A stretch of DNA of 64,000 bases from Manis javanica (lineage: Eukaryota > Chordata > Mammalia > Pholidota > Manidae). This document shows positions 1-12,180 of the stretch, piece after piece; positions within the stretch are counted from its first letter, which is position 1; the number at the start of each line of letters is the position of its first letter. Under the pieces are notes generated by a model, which saw nothing but the letters and a program-made list of their open reading frames with translations, was not told where the DNA came from and did not search any database. A program made the position numbers and the translations under genes. Location: positions 23,701,501 through 23,765,500 of the forward strand of contig NC_133157.1 of NCBI RefSeq assembly GCF_040802235.1. The letters are read 5' to 3'.

Positions 1-434
1 GTAGTTGAGGGTGGAGGCAGCAGGGTACCAGGCTCTTGGGTAGCAGGTAGCCTTCCCCAGGCTGTGGGCTTCTTGTGCTTCTGTCTGCCCCGAACTGAGC
101 TCTGGGTACCCCCAGAGCTCCATCCTCAATCCACAGCTCTTCTTGGTGTATTTGCTTCCTCCTACTGCTTTAACTGCCTCCTGGAATGTGCTGAGGGCGC
201 TACATCTGTGTTTCCAGATTGCTCTCCATTGGCTGCCTGGAGGACATCTCCACCTATATGTCCCAGCGGGCCTCAGACTCACTATGTTGAAAACCCAAGT
301 CACTATCTTCTTTCCCTGTCCCCAGCCCTGTTCCCCTTTATCAAAGAGTGATGCAGCCTCTGTCTGGTCCCCCAGTGGAGAAACAGGGAGTCATCCAAAC
401 CCTTTTCCTCCATTCCCCACCAAACACTGAGCCC
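1..434. other. Unassigned non-repetitive sequence
   Basis: Moderately GC-rich DNA with no repeat or exon that I recognise. The overlapping short open frames on both strands show no domain and no convincing splice sites, so I treat them as chance. Confidence 0.4.
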
Positions 435-560
435 TGACAATTCTGCTCCCTGCACATCTCCTGAATCTGCCTCCATCCTCCCTCTACTGGCTCCTGGCAG
501 GCTCCTAACTAGTCTCCTTGCCTCTGATCTCACTTTCTCCTCTTTCTTCCCAGAGACCAG
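435..560 (+). repeat. L2 LINE fragment
   Basis: A pyrimidine-rich run containing CTCCTAACTAGTCTCCTTGCC resembles the L2 3' region where a phrase like 'gctcctaactggtctccctgc' is typical. It probably belongs with the better-preserved L2 stretch at 780-1110, with an unrecognised 220-bp interval between. Assigned by eye only. Confidence 0.5.
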
Positions 561-779
561 GGGGCAGCAATTTAACTCTGTAAAAGACCAGTGGTGATTT
601 GTTTTGGCTTTGAGGGCCCAGTGGTCTCCATCACAGCCCCTTGATTCTGCCATTGCAGTGAGCCATCGACAATCCACAAATGAACGTGGCCGTGTCCCGA
701 TAAAGCTGTATTTACAAATACTGGTGGAAGGCCAGATTTATCCCACAGGCCATGGTTGGCTGGCCCCTACTTTACAGTG

Positions 780-1110
780 GGGTCAGAAGGATCTTTCTAA
801 AAGGCAAATAGGATCATATTTGCTGTCTTGCTTAAAGGCCTTCAGTGTCTCCCCATCATTTCCACCCTCTTCCCAAAGCTCAGTGGATCTGGCCCCTGGC
901 TACTTGTCGCACTGGAGATTGCGCTGTGCCATCTGCATTGTTTGCACCTGTGTCTTGTTTGCAGTTCCCAGAACACGCAATTCTATTTGTCAATGCCATA
1001 CCTTTGCACACCTGTCCCCTTATCCTACAATGCTGTTTATTTTCCTACTGCCAGCTTCTGGGAACGCTGCTTGCCTTTGTAGATTCAACCCATATACTCA
1101 CTTTTCTTAA
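780..1110 (+). repeat. L2 LINE fragment (3' half)
   Basis: It has the characteristic L2 order: 'ttctaaaa..caaat..gatcat', then 'ttaaagccttcagtgtctccccat', then 'gatctggcccctgg', then 'cctttgcac'. The overlapping short ORFs in three frames (604-1177) are this decayed LINE and not genes. L2 is a mammalian-wide, long-dead LINE. Confidence 0.8.
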
Positions 1111-1220
1111 ATTCATTCCTTTATTCCCTCATTCATGTATTCATTCAGCTTTTATTTATAAGCCAATTGGTAAGTAGTTACTCTATGTCAGGGGTGGGAC
1201 CTGGAGATTGCTTGGCATAG
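1110..1220 (+). repeat. Degenerate mammalian-wide repeat (ATTCATTC..TTTATT..CTATGTCAGG core)
   Basis: A run of ATTCATTC-like steps is followed by TTTATTTATAAG..CTCTATGTCAGG, an eroded version of the common 'tttattgagcacctactatgtgccagg' core. The family is not assigned. Confidence 0.45.
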
Positions 1221-1224
1221 GCCT

Positions 1225-1610
1225 CGTGTGGAAAAATTGAGGCTTGAAGCATTTTCTCCAACTGAGGTTACCTACAGGATTAAGAGAAGCCATTTGTGGT
1301 ACAATTGTAAATTTGTGTCCCACTGCTAGAACACAATGTCCCAGATGCACTATAATTCAATTAAAAACAACAACCCTAAATTATTCTGTGACAAACAGAA
1401 TAGCATTGCATTTCATTTTTAAAGCATTCAATTATTACATGCAAACATTTAAAATGCAGCATAATTTTTGTAATCTCTTTCTGGCATTGCTTCATTTGAA
1501 GTTACATTGGAAGTTTAAAATAAATGAGCCCCTCTGGAATTCTAAGAGGCTATGGGACAGTGGTTGTCACAAGGGGACAGCTAGGAGGAAGATGTCTTGA
1601 GCTGCTTTTC
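1225..1610. other. AT-rich unassigned sequence
   Basis: No repeat match, splice pair or long open frame. The base composition and lack of repeats would fit a non-coding conserved element, but nothing in the sequence proves it. Confidence 0.3.
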
Positions 1611-1787
1611 CCTAATCTCTAACAGTCTCCCCACCAAAGGCATGCCACATAAACTTGTGATCACCCAAACATAGGCTTGTTTCAGATGAAGCAACATAGG
1701 GCTTCTTAAAATGAAGCTTAAGTTCTACTCCCATTCCATGCAGGTTGCTGTCCCTAAACAGCTCCTGGGTAGAAAACTGCACAGAGC

Positions 1788-2040
1788 TAAGCACTGTTGT
1801 AGATGCTGGACATACAGTGGTGACTGAGAGAGACATCACATCTGCACTTCACAGCTGTCACTACCAGGCCAGTCACAAGTAAATAAACTGGATGGCACAA
1901 GCTATTAACAATGAGGGAAATTACACAGGTGATGTGACAGAGAGAGACGGGTGGGGTGGGAGAGAAAGATTGGACAGGGCCACCATGCATTTCCACCTTA
2001 GATGAAGTGGCCACAGGAAGGTTTCCTGAGTTGTGCAGTC
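1788..2040 (+). repeat. Degenerate mammalian-wide repeat
   Basis: The sequence runs through 'agcactgttgtagatgctggacatacagtggtgactgagagag', later 'aataaactgg', then 'gtgatgtgacagagagagacgggtggggtggg'. This is the same ancient family seen at 56340-57075 (similar 'gataagtgctat..', 'gtgatagagagtgactggg' order). Family name uncertain. Confidence 0.55.
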
Positions 2041-2245
2041 TCTGGCTGTGTCCTCACTACACTTGGCCAGCTTCCTAAGTAAGACTGTCACATTCCATTT
2101 ATTCTTGGTTAACTCATCAGTCTCCCCCCCGTCTACTGTGAGCTCCTCATCAGCAGCAACCATTGAGTGCTCCTTGCATCCCTTGTGTCTGGGACCCAAG
2201 AGCTGCTTCACTAGAATTTGCTGAATGAGCACATCCAGTTGCACC
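2040..2245 (+). repeat. L2-like 3' end
   Basis: It holds 'ctactgtgagctcctcat' and ends in 'agaatttgctgaatgagc', the standard L2 tail pattern (gagctcctt..; aatatttgttgaatgaa). Confidence 0.55.
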
Positions 2246-2834
2246 CTCCAAATGCTGCCTGTGCTGCCACCAACTGCAGTAAGTCACTTCGGGAGACCAA
2301 GGAAGCATCAGGGGAGACCTTGACGTGAGCCCAGTGGCAAGCCCACTTCAAAGGCAGATGACTGAAGAGTAATACATGTGCCTTAAATTAACCTTAGAAG
2401 TTATGAGCCAACATCTTCCAGACAAGCGCCCTTGGGGTTTCACCAATCATCTACACGTGTGAAAAATAGCCCAAGACATGGAACACGCACAGAATGTGGC
2501 TGGACTCAATCTGGTTTTGGTGGTGCCTCTATAGAAAAACAGCCTCTCCATGGCCTATAGCAAAGGCAGAGACTTTTCAGGTCCGATGGGGGTAAACATA
2601 GTTTAAAAACAGGTTTTCAAGTCCTTCTATTCAAATAAAAAATTTTTAACAAAGTATTTATTTCCCAGTCACGAAAGGAATACTTCCTCACTAGAGAACA
2701 ATTGGAAAGCACAGAAAATGTCAAAGCTCCTCATCAAACACTTTTGCACATTTCCTTCCAGTCTCTGCTCAGTACAACTCATATGCTGACAGCAGTTAGG
2801 AATAAGTAGGCTAGGAGGGAAAATACCATTTGTT
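2245..2834. other. Unassigned sequence
   Basis: I recognise no gene, RNA gene or repeat here. Only short AT-rich runs are visible (for example around 2630-2660). Confidence 0.35.
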
Positions 2835-3184
2835 TCTCTCTTTTTATTGTGGCAAAACATACATAAGACAGATTTACCATTTTCACTATTTTTAAGTATA
2901 CAATTTAGTGCATTAAGTATATTCACAATGTTGTTCAACCAATATCAATTTCCTTTTCTAGAACTTTCTCATCATCCCAGATGGGAACTTCATATGATTG
3001 CTCCCTTCTCTCAGCCCCTGGTAACCTCTATTATCCTTTCTATGAACATGCCTAGTCTAGGTGCCTCATGTAAGTGGAATCATACAATTTTGTCCTTTTG
3101 CGTCTGGATTCTTTATCGTAGCGTAATGTTTTCAAAGTTCATCCACGTTGTAGCATGTGTCAGAATTTTCTTCCTTTTTAAGGG
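2835..3184 (-). mobile_element. L1 3' end (old L1M type), antisense
   Basis: On the plus strand this reads 'tttaccattttcactatttttaagtatacaatttagtgcattaagtatattcacaatgttgt' and later 'agtggaatcatacaatttt..gcgtaatgttttcaaagttcatccacgttgtagcatgtgtcag'. That is the reverse complement of an old L1 3' UTR plus terminal ORF2. Its upstream part stops at an inserted LTR-like unit. The ORF at 2847-3194 is the antisense of this element. Confidence 0.85.
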
Positions 3185-3523
3185 TGTTAAATAACTAAAC
3201 AAGATGGCTCTCATTAAACTGAGGTGGTTCTAATGCCTTAGCAGTGTCTCTAAGCAAACTAAAGTCTAAGCCTGTAACTGCCTTAAGGTTAAGAAATCAA
3301 AACGTTAAGGCAGCTGGTCACAGACAGCCAACTAGGCCTCCTCAAATAAAGTAACTGCTTAAGCTATAGACAAGCAAATAATTCCCTTGCTTTGCTTTCC
3401 CATCTTCTCTATAAAAGCCTTTTTCCTAGCTCTTTCAGTGGAGTACTCCTAATTATTCCCTTCTTGTGCTGCCTGATTCAAATAGATTTTTACTCAAACT
3501 CTTTTATTAAAGTTAAAAAAAAA
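3185..3523 (+). mobile_element. ERV1-like LTR fragment with A-run at its end
   Basis: The unit begins TGTTAAATAACT and contains a TATA box (TATAAAAG near 3411) about 95 bp before ATTAAA and an A-run. It lies between two antisense L1 3' ends. The TATA, the CT-rich start region and the 'ctgattcaaatagatttttactcaaactc' block resemble the U3-R part of a gammaretrovirus-like LTR. I cannot name the family. There is no clear target-site duplication. Confidence 0.55.
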
Positions 3524-4255
3524 ATTTTATACTGAGGTACATAAAAATGCACAAATCTTAGTGTACAACTTGTAACATTCCAATATGTGTATGTACTCAT
3601 GTGACCATTACCCAGATCAAGACATCAAATATTCTCACTGATTTTTTTTTCTATGTTTATGAGTCCATTTTAGTTTTGTTTATTTGTTCATTTGTTTTGT
3701 AGAATCCACATATAAGTGAATCATGGTATTTGTCTTTTTCTGTCTGGCTTATTTCAATTAACATAATACCCTCTATTAGGTCCACCATGTTGCAAACTCT
3801 TTAAGTTTTTAATGTGTCTGAGTTTATCTTTTCACAGGGGTGAATAATATTCCATTGTAGGTATATACTACCTTTTGGTTATCCATTCACCCATCAATGG
3901 ACATTAGGGTTTCTTTTCACCCTTTGGATATTGTGAACAATGCTACTATGAACATGGATATCCATGCATCTGTTTGAGCCCTCATTTGAGTTCTTTTGGG
4001 TAAATACATAGGAGTGGAATTGCTGGATTATATGGTAATTCTATGTTTAACTTTTTAAGGAACTGCCAAAACTATTTCCCACAGCTGTGGCACCATTTTA
4101 CATTCCCATCAGCAATACACAGGAATTCCACTTTCTCCATACCCTGACCAACACTTATTATTTTCCGTGTTTTTGATTGTAGCATACTGGTGGGTGTGAA
4201 TTGGTTTCTTATTGTGGTTTTGATTTGCATTTCCCTAATGTATATATCTTATTTT
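3524..4255 (-). mobile_element. L1 3' end (old L1M type), antisense, second copy
   Basis: The plus strand reads 'tactgaggtacataaaaatgcac', 'gaataatattccattgtaggtatatac', 'ggagtggaattgctgg', 'aggaactgccaaaac' and 'tggttttgatttgcatttcccta'. This is the reverse complement of L1 terminal ORF2 and 3' UTR. It duplicates the 'Gaataatattccatt' region that the copy at 2835-3184 was about to enter, so it is a separate L1 insertion. Confidence 0.9.
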
Positions 4256-4329
4256 AGTGGACAAGACTAAGTTATCCAGACCTATGTCAAAGCATTCATT
4301 TGACGGATGCTAAAAGATGGTTGCTGCTT

Positions 4330-4480
4330 TCAAAGATCTCCCAAACTTTGGGACAGTGCTTCTCAAACTCAATATGAAGAAACAATATTATTTCTTTACT
4401 TTCCAATCCATTACATACTGATATTTTTGCAAACTATGTGAAAAGTGAATTAATAGAAAAGTAAAATGAAAGAGGACATA
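4330..4480. mobile_element. Possible hAT-type element (MER5-like start)
   Basis: It starts 'acagtgcttctcaaactc', close to the 'cagtggttctcaaac' terminus of hAT-Charlie short elements. The rest is too diverged to follow, and no matching right terminus was found. Confidence 0.3.
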
Positions 4481-4844
4481 CATAAAACAAGCCCAAATAC
4501 CTTGTCATTTGATTTACTGCCAAAATAAAAAATACTCTCTACAATAGCTATAGCTAGGAATGTTTACTTACTTTTAGTTTCTGTATTTACCTTATCATGG
4601 ATGAGTGAGGACACACAAACAACATTCTCCACAAGTTACCTATTGAGAAAGGAGTATAATCCTGAAGGAGAAGAGACATGGATTGAATTTTGAAGAACAA
4701 TGTGCTTTGGGCATTGTTAATGTGGAATGCCTGGGCCTCCATCATTTCCATCCCTTTTCTTGAGGAACTAGAATCCAGAGCATGTGGCAGATTCCAAGGG
4801 CATTAAAATTTGGTTTCCAAGAACTCGTGTAATAAGATTAAAAT

Positions 4845-5075
4845 AGACTTTGGAGTCTATTTTCCAGAAGCTGTATATCTCAGCTGGGTGACCTCAAACA
4901 AGTTAATTCTTCTCTTTGAACCTCACTGACATCATCCTAAAAAACGAGGCAAGGAAGTCCTATCTTACAAGGATGCTGTTCAGATGGAATGTCACCAAGT
5001 ATGTAGATCATTGAGCATAGTGTCTAGTCTGCCATAGCCACTCAACCAATAGTTGGTAGTTACTTCCCTTTCCCC
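4845..5075 (-). repeat. MIR SINE, antisense
   Basis: It reads 'tttggagtc..', 'gctgggtgacctcaaacaagttaattcttctctttgaacctca', 'gagcatagtgtctag' in the order of a reversed MIR (tRNA-derived, mammalian-wide, inactive). Confidence 0.8.
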
Positions 5076-7120
5076 TTGGCAAAGCCCTGACAGCTTTCAA
5101 AAGCTGCCAGCAGAATACCAGACCACGGCAGTCTAAAAATGCATCCTCTCTTAACTACCATTTGGTTTGGAGGGAGACTGACTCATCCTTAGCCTCAGCA
5201 GCAGCAGGTCCTGCTCAGGAGAAAGGCGATGCTGGGTCACTGGACATGCCTGGGAACTCTGCCTCTTCCCAGCAGCCTCTGGGCTACTGCCACATTAGGG
5301 CCATTCAGATGCAGTGAAGCAAAAATGCTGTTAGCATGCCATTTTATTTGAAAAAGCTAGACTTTGGAAGAGCTAAATTAGGGCTCCTAACAAAGCAAAT
5401 TCAGTGCTTCTCATTACCCTGGGTTTACTTTAAAGGAACCGCATATTCTACTGAAACTTTAGCACTATTTTTGAAAATCTTCAATATCCTGATATTCCAG
5501 GATTAGCAAATAAGTCATGTTCCCCATCTTCTCCCCTGCCCTTTCGGCAGGGTTTTTTGGAACATAATGCATGGTAGATGTTCGGTTTGGTATTTGGGTT
5601 CAAATTCTAAAGCCTCAATGACAGCTGTGTGACCTTGGAAGGATCGTATGTAAAATGGGTTTATAATTATCATTGTAATGCTATAATTCCTGTCTTTGAA
5701 AGGAATGAGTAGGATCATGAATATGAAACTTACACAATCCCCTTCCCGCTCCATTTCCTCACCCTAAATGGTTAAAGACAAATGGGTGTTTTGGGCCCAC
5801 AGCTCAGGGAACTGAGTATCAGAGATGTCCTACTTCCCATCCAGAAAGGCAGGGTTACTGCTGGGTTGGTGGAGCATAAACTTTTACTGTTTAGAGGTCA
5901 TATATCAAAGCCTAGTTTGACTGCTTGCATACCTCATAGTTTGCAACAGGAGCACAACCACTGAGTTTTGTGTAGCTGAACAAGGAACTGGTTTGTTCAT
6001 CATTTCTTAGAGCTCTGAACTTACACCAATAACAAGAAGTTTGTATTTATCTGGAGCCCTTCTCTAAAATATTTATAGCTCAGCACAGACCTGGAAAAGA
6101 GGGATAAGGAGTCGGGGGGACCACATGACCCTAGGAGTGAAACTGACTTCATACTCAGTACACGTAAGATGCGTTTTCCTTCTTTTTTCTGTGGAGAGTT
6201 AGACTGGCCTTTCAAAATGCCTTCAGAAGAGGCCATATAAAAGCCTGGGCACTAAGTAAAATATATTCAGTAGGGCCATCATTAGATCAGTGCTCTGAGA
6301 ACTCAGCAAGGTGCCTTTACCCTGACTCCATTCCCATCAGCAATTCACACCTCACACATGTCCATGATTTTACTGCATGCTCTGCTGTTCTGTCTCTGTC
6401 TTGATGCCCAAAGAGCTTTTGGTTTCTCGGTGAAAACCTTGACAGCCTGGTCAAGCTGCCTTACCCTGTCTTGTGCAACATCTCTCCTACTTTGACCTTG
6501 GCTTTAGGATTCTTTCTACTCCAGAGTTGTTCTTACAAGAAGCTCTCCACCTTGCCCAGCATAACTTGTTCAAATTAAATATGTATTGAGTTGGTGGGAC
6601 TAGAGACAGAGCATCTCTCCTGAAATTCAGTCAACAGATATATATATGGAAGCCTGAGTGTGGTTGTAAGAGATACATATGGAAAGGAATAGTCCCTTCT
6701 GTTTTTAAATTAACCATAGGACTAACCATAGATGTGTCTTGAGTTCTTCTCTATTTAGGTTGATGACTCATCTTTAGTTTTTTAAGGAAATGAGCCCATA
6801 AAAACATGCTGTCTTAAAATAGTAAAGATATAGCTAACTTTCCATTTTCTGTACTAAAGGAACAACAGCGGCATGGCTAACCAGAAGGTCTGATAGTCCC
6901 GAGGTCCTTCACGTCTATTTTGAATTTATTATGATAGTGATACAACTGGTAGAACATGTACCACTGGAAAGATGCAAAATAGTCTATGTGGGATGAAGGG
7001 CTTTCATAACCACTGTTAAGGAACTGTAGGAAAATTTACCCTTATAATTCATATAATTTTTTTTATCACCTTGGAACCTGAGGCAACTGAATAAACAACC
7101 AACACTAAAATGCTTCTTTA
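5076..7120. other. Unassigned, mostly non-repetitive sequence
   Basis: About 2 kb without a repeat, splice pair or ORF that I can support. Short antisense frames at 5515-5754 and 6021-6236 carry no recognisable domain. A short alternating TA run occurs near 6638-6650. Confidence 0.35.
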
Positions 7121-7124
7121 GAAA

Positions 7125-9413
7125 AGGTTTCACTCTAGTTCCAGCCACCCCAGCCTGTGCCCACTCCAGGTCCAGCTGGCCTGCCAAGGTAGACCTGCAT
7201 GGAGTGCCCAGGACCCTCTATCACGTGCCTGCTCCAGCTTGCCTGTCAAGGCAGAGCAGACACAAAATGCCCTGGAAATCCCCAGCAATGTCCACCCCAG
7301 CCCCAGCCAGTCAATCAAAGCCACCAGGCACATGCAGTCTACATAGGGGAACACTCCCATGTAAGGCCACTCCTTCAAGACTGGGAGAAGTACCTCTTCT
7401 ACCTAGTACAGAGCAACAAACATGGGAAGTGAAATAAAATGAGGAGAAAGAGGAATATGTTCCAGATGAAAAAAACAAGATAAAATCCCAGAAAAACAAA
7501 ACTGAACCAAAACAGAAATTAGTAATCTGTCTAATAAAGTAATGGTCATAAAGACACCCACCCAACTCAGAAGAAGAATGGAAGAATACAGAGCTTCAAC
7601 CAAGAGTTTGAAACTATAAGAAAGAACCAATCAGAGCTGAAGAATACAGTAACTGAAAGGAAAAAATACATTAGAAGGAGCCAGCAGCAGATTAATTAGA
7701 TGATACAGAAGAACTGATCAGCAATCTGAAAGACAGAATAGTGGAAATCACCCAATCAGTACAGAAAAAAGAAAAAAGAATTTTTAAAAAATGAGGATAG
7801 TTTAAGGGACCTTTGTGACAACATCAAGCATACTAACATTTTCATTGTAGGGAATCCCAGAAAGAGAAGAGAGAGAAAAAGATCGGGAAACTTTTCTGAG
7901 GAAATAATGGCTGAAAACTTCCCTAATTTGGGGAAAGAAACAGAAATTAAGTCCAGGAAGCACAGAGTCTCACACAAGATGGACTCATATTAACCCATAC
8001 CCAGATATACCATAATTAAACTCACCAAAATTAAAGAGTGAATCCGTTGTGGGCAGCAAAAAGAAAACCAAATAGTCACATATAAGGAAAACTCTGTAGG
8101 ACTATCAGCTTACTTTTTAGGAGAAATTTGCAGGTCAGGGGGAGTAGAAGGATATATTTAAAATGCTGAAAGGGAAAAACTTACAACCAAGACTATTCTA
8201 CCCAGAAAGAATTGAATGAGAGATAAAGACAAGCAAAGACTAAAGAAGTTCATCACTGCTAAATTGGCCTTACAGAAATGTTAACGGTTCTTCTTTAAGT
8301 GGAGAGAAAAGGCCATAACTAGAAACAAGAAAAAAAAAAAAGAAAGAAAAATCCAACTGTTAAAGGCAAATATATAATAAAGGTTGTGGATCAGCCATTT
8401 AAAAACCAGTGTGAAGATGGAAAGACAAAAATAGTAAAATGAACTATAAGTACAATAAGTAGTTAAGGTATACATAAAATTAAAAATTGTAAAATATGTT
8501 GTCAAAAAAAGCATAAAATGTAGGGGGTTAAAATGTAGTACTTTTAGAATGCATTCAAACTTCAGTAACTATTACCTTAAAATAAATTGTAGCATATATA
8601 GGTCACTATATATGAACCTATGGTAACCACAGGCCAAAACCTACAATAAATACACAAAAAATGAAGAGAAGTAGCTCAAATGTAACACAAAAGAAAACTA
8701 TTACAACACAAGGGAAAGACAAAGAGAAAAAAGGAACAGAGAAGAACTATAAAACAACCAGAAAACAATTAACAAATGGCAGTAAGTACATATCTATCAG
8801 TAATTACTTTAAATATAAATGGACTAAATGCTCCATTCAAAAGACATAGGGTGGCTGAATGGATTATGATACAAGACCCATCTATGTGCTGCCTACCTCT
8901 GAAGACACATACAGACTGAAAGTGAAGGGGTAGAAAGAGACATTCCTGCAAATGAAGATGAAAAGAAAGCTGGTGTAGCAATATTTATTTCAGACAAAAT
9001 AGACTTTAAAACAAAAATAGGAACAAGAGACAAAAAAGGGTATTACATAATGACAAGGGAGTCAATCCAAGAAGAGAATGTAACATTTATAAACATTTAT
9101 GCACCAATCATAGGAGCACCTAAATATATAAAGCAAATATTAACAGACATTACAGGGATAAATTGATAGTAATATAATAATAATAGAGAATTTTAATATC
9201 CCACTTACATCAATGAATAGATCATCCAGGCAGAAAATCAATAAGGCAACAGTGACTTTGAACAACACATTAGACCAGATGGATTTAATAGTGTATATAG
9301 AACATCTCATCCAAAAAATGCAGAATTCACATTCTTTTCAAGCACACATGAAGCATTCTCCAGGATAAATCACATGTTAGGCCACAAAACAAGTCTCAAT
9401 AAATCCAAAAAGG
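7125..9413 (+). mobile_element. Old L1 LINE, 5' region through ORF2 endonuclease, 3' truncated
   Basis: The GC-rich start (7130-7330) resembles an L1 5' UTR. From about 7640 the ORF1 region is recognisable ('agaatacagtaactgaa', 'cagcaatctgaaagacag', 'ggaatcccagaaagagaagag', 'ataatggctgaaaacttccc'). From about 8790 the start of ORF2 is recognisable ('aatataaatggactaaatgctcc', 'cattcttttcaagcacacatgaagcattctccaggat'). Both frames are full of stops and indels, so no protein is made. Homology ends abruptly near 9413 inside the endonuclease part of ORF2. No reverse transcriptase region, 3' UTR or A-tail follows, so the 3' part was deleted or lost by rearrangement. The ORF1 type is that of old L1M elements. 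Confidence 0.85.
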
Positions 9414-10194
9414 TTGAAAAGTGGGCTTTATGCTTCGAGGGCTGCATTGTTCAGGGGAAGAGAATAGACTTTGGACGTAATCTTTTTTTTACATGCAGCA
9501 GGATAAAAGGAAAAAAGGTTCATTTTTAAAGAACTGTACCTAGTTATATGTTTTAGCAGAGTTCATCTTCGGAGGAATAGAACCCATTGTCAGTTCTATC
9601 TGTTTCGTTGTAAAAATGTTTTGATGAGGCTACTGGTTAATCATTTATAAGACTTTGGGCCTAAAATGGAGGGGAGATGTTAAGACAAAGGAAAATTAAA
9701 AGTAAAAGGGGTCCTAATCAGAAGAGAGATTGTTTGAGTATTAACTATGTTTTACAACCTCTGGAGGCAGAGAATCAAGAAACATAGAGTCTGGGGCTTT
9801 GAGAGACAGAGTGGAGAATCAGCAGGAGGGACTCAGGTATGACAGGTGTGCACTAGGTAGTATGGCCACAGGTGGGTGACGGGACAGGCAGGGAAGAACA
9901 GAAGCACAGCTGAGGCTCAGACATGGCTCCACGTAAGTGCTGGGCAGTTCCCCACCACTTCTCCATCTTCGCTCCAACTTAGATTATGCTGGGAGAAGAA
10001 GAGGAAAAAAAGAGAGGAGAGGAAAACCTTGGGCTGACCAGGTTTTTATTTTGAACTGGCCAAGTTTACATAAAGAAACTATTAAATTTGCCATCATTTT
10101 AATTAAATTTCATTCAAATAAAGTTATAGATTCTATTCTCTTTGAGTCAAAAGACTATGAAATTCACACCCACATTCATGGCATCTGCTGTGTT
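9414..10194. other. Unassigned sequence
   Basis: No recognised repeat or gene. The open frame at 9937-10203 has a purine-rich basic stretch, no domain and no splice support, and I regard it as chance. Confidence 0.35.
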
Positions 10195-10440
10195 TTCATC
10201 TAAACTTTGTGATTTCTGTGGTCCTTTTGTTCCTGGGAGTTGATGCTACACTAGAGAATGGTTTTCTGCCTCTGACCTCACAGTGCCTTCCACATGTCTG
10301 CTTGCCTATTTACTTTTCTTCTTGAATTCTGTAAGGGCAGAAACTCTAAAGAGCACTTTAACAATTGTATCTCCATCCCTTAGCAGAGTGCTCAGTACAG
10401 AATGAATGCTAAATGTTTATTGAATGAAAGTCTAAAAGAA
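10195..10440 (+). repeat. L2 3' end
   Basis: It contains 'attctgtaagggcagaaactctaa', 'tctccatcccttagcagagtgctcagtacagaatgaatgctaaatgtttattgaatgaa', the diagnostic L2 tail. Confidence 0.8.
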
Positions 10441-11433
10441 TGAGAAAGGAGTGGCCACTAGAGGAAGAGTGGTCAGAATGGGAGCAAAGGAAGGGGTGGT
10501 CAGTAGGTTTGGGGGGTGAAGAAAGCCATTGGTTCAATCAGTAAAACTGGGTGCCCAGGAGACAACAACAAGGCTGCAGGACATAAGGACAAGAACATTC
10601 AAAGTGGGATGGAGAGAGCACAAGGGAAGTCCCTGCAATTCCAGGTCAAGCATTCAGTGAGCTAGCAAACTGCCAATTCCCTCTGCCTACCAGCCTGGTG
10701 AAGGGTATGGGAAGGGAAGGGAATGGATCAGACTGGTTTTCATTCAACATGTTCAGAGTCTTTCAAACTCTCGCTGGAGAGCAGGTGTGATGCCAGCTCT
10801 GTGACTATGAACCAGTGCTATCCTCCTGAGCAGGTGTAATCATTTTCTTGTCATTTCAAGTTCTCCTTTAAAATGTTCTGCTGGCATGTGAAGCCAGATG
10901 CTCTGGGAAACCAAAAACCCTCTGCATCAAACCCTAAACCTCCACCTGGATTATGTTATTCTGTTTCTCAACACCTTCAATGGCTTGCTCTTGCCTTCAA
11001 CATTTATTTTAAGGAGACAGGGCTTATTAAAGTCTCCTCACAACATTGTGTGATTATTTGATGCCCTTCCAACAGAATAGACTTTCTTGGGTGGGAAGAT
11101 TGAGGTTCCCCCTTCTTTGCAGATTCTGTTAGGGAAGAGGAATAAAAATTAGAATAGAAACGAAATCTTTAGTTGATAGAAGACGAGAGACCATTATTGG
11201 ACAGAGACTTGAGTAGGCTATGTGATAGTGAAAGAAAGTGGTGAGGGCTGCTGACCCCTCTCTGGGTGCTGGCCTCCCTCCGCTCTGTCTCATCCTATTC
11301 CTGCTCAGCCCTGCTGACTGAAGTCTCTATGCTGCTGTCTATCACATTGTGAGTTAATAGGTATGAAAATCCTTAGAGCAGTAGCTGGCTCAGAGTTAGC
11401 ACTGAATAAATATTTGCTACTTCTTGCACCTAC
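10441..11433. other. Unassigned sequence with possible L2 traces
   Basis: 10915-11000 ('caccttcaatggcttgctcttgcc') may be L2. 11345-11425 ends in 'cactgaataaatatttgctac', another likely L2/MIR tail. The rest is unrecognised. Confidence 0.35.
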
Positions 11434-11545
11434 TCTATTCTATTCTATTCTATTCTATTCTATTCTATTCTATTCTATTCTATTCTATTCTATTCTATTC
11501 TATTCTATTCTATTCTATTCTATTCTATTCTTATTCTATTCTAAT
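11434..11545 (+). repeat. (TATTC)n pentanucleotide microsatellite
   Basis: Nineteen perfect TATTC units run from 11436 to 11530, then one extra T and two more units. The overlapping frame encodes only a repeated ILFYS pentapeptide and is not a gene. The tract follows directly on an L2/MIR-like tail. Confidence 0.98.
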
Positions 11546-12180
11546 TATTTTTTACTGTTCATGTTTTTGATACCTTTACTCAAGGTTTGAGTCAATGTGC
11601 AGCGTGTCAAGGTGAATGTGAGCTGAGGGTGGTATGCAGGAACTTGGCGAGGAGATTAGTTCATGTATGAGTCTGGAAGGAGGTGGGTGTAGGATGGCAG
11701 TGGGAGTGTCCAAGGTGGCCCACCTCTGCTGCACAGCATGGGTCAGAAGCTGTCAGGTAAGTGCCCATTAAACATTTGCTGGAGAAAATGCATGGTGGGA
11801 TTTGACTAGGTTTTGAAATGTAGGTAGAATTATCTTCCAGTCAGAGAAAGAGATGTTCACAGTGACAGTTTCCCTGTTGGAGAACTAAAGACATAGCAGA
11901 GAAGAGTAATTCTGTGGCTATAGTAATAAAACAATGTGAATGTAAAGGGGGGAAAAAACAACACAATTGTGAGTAAAAGCATGGGAGAATTTTGCCTTCC
12001 AGATTTTGAATTAGCTTTTCCCATGCCATGGGGCTTAGAAAAATTCCCTGTGGATGTCAGATGTGTGTGTGATAACACCAGGCAGGTGTCATCATACCCA
12101 CCCACAGGCACAAGGAGAGGGCTGAGCATGGCTCCTGGGAATGCTAATAGGTTATACTGAGTCATCCATGTTTGTTTTTG
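11546..12180. other. Unassigned sequence
   Basis: A GTAAGT follows CAG at 11757-11764, but no acceptor with a pyrimidine tract precedes it at exon distance. No repeat was recognised. Frames on both strands at 11841-12165 overlap each other and look like chance. Confidence 0.35.

Noticed and set aside
2847..3194. 115-codon plus-strand ORF
   Set aside because: It is the antisense of an L1 3' end.
11363..11590. 75-codon ORF
   Set aside because: It is the translation of the TATTC microsatellite.
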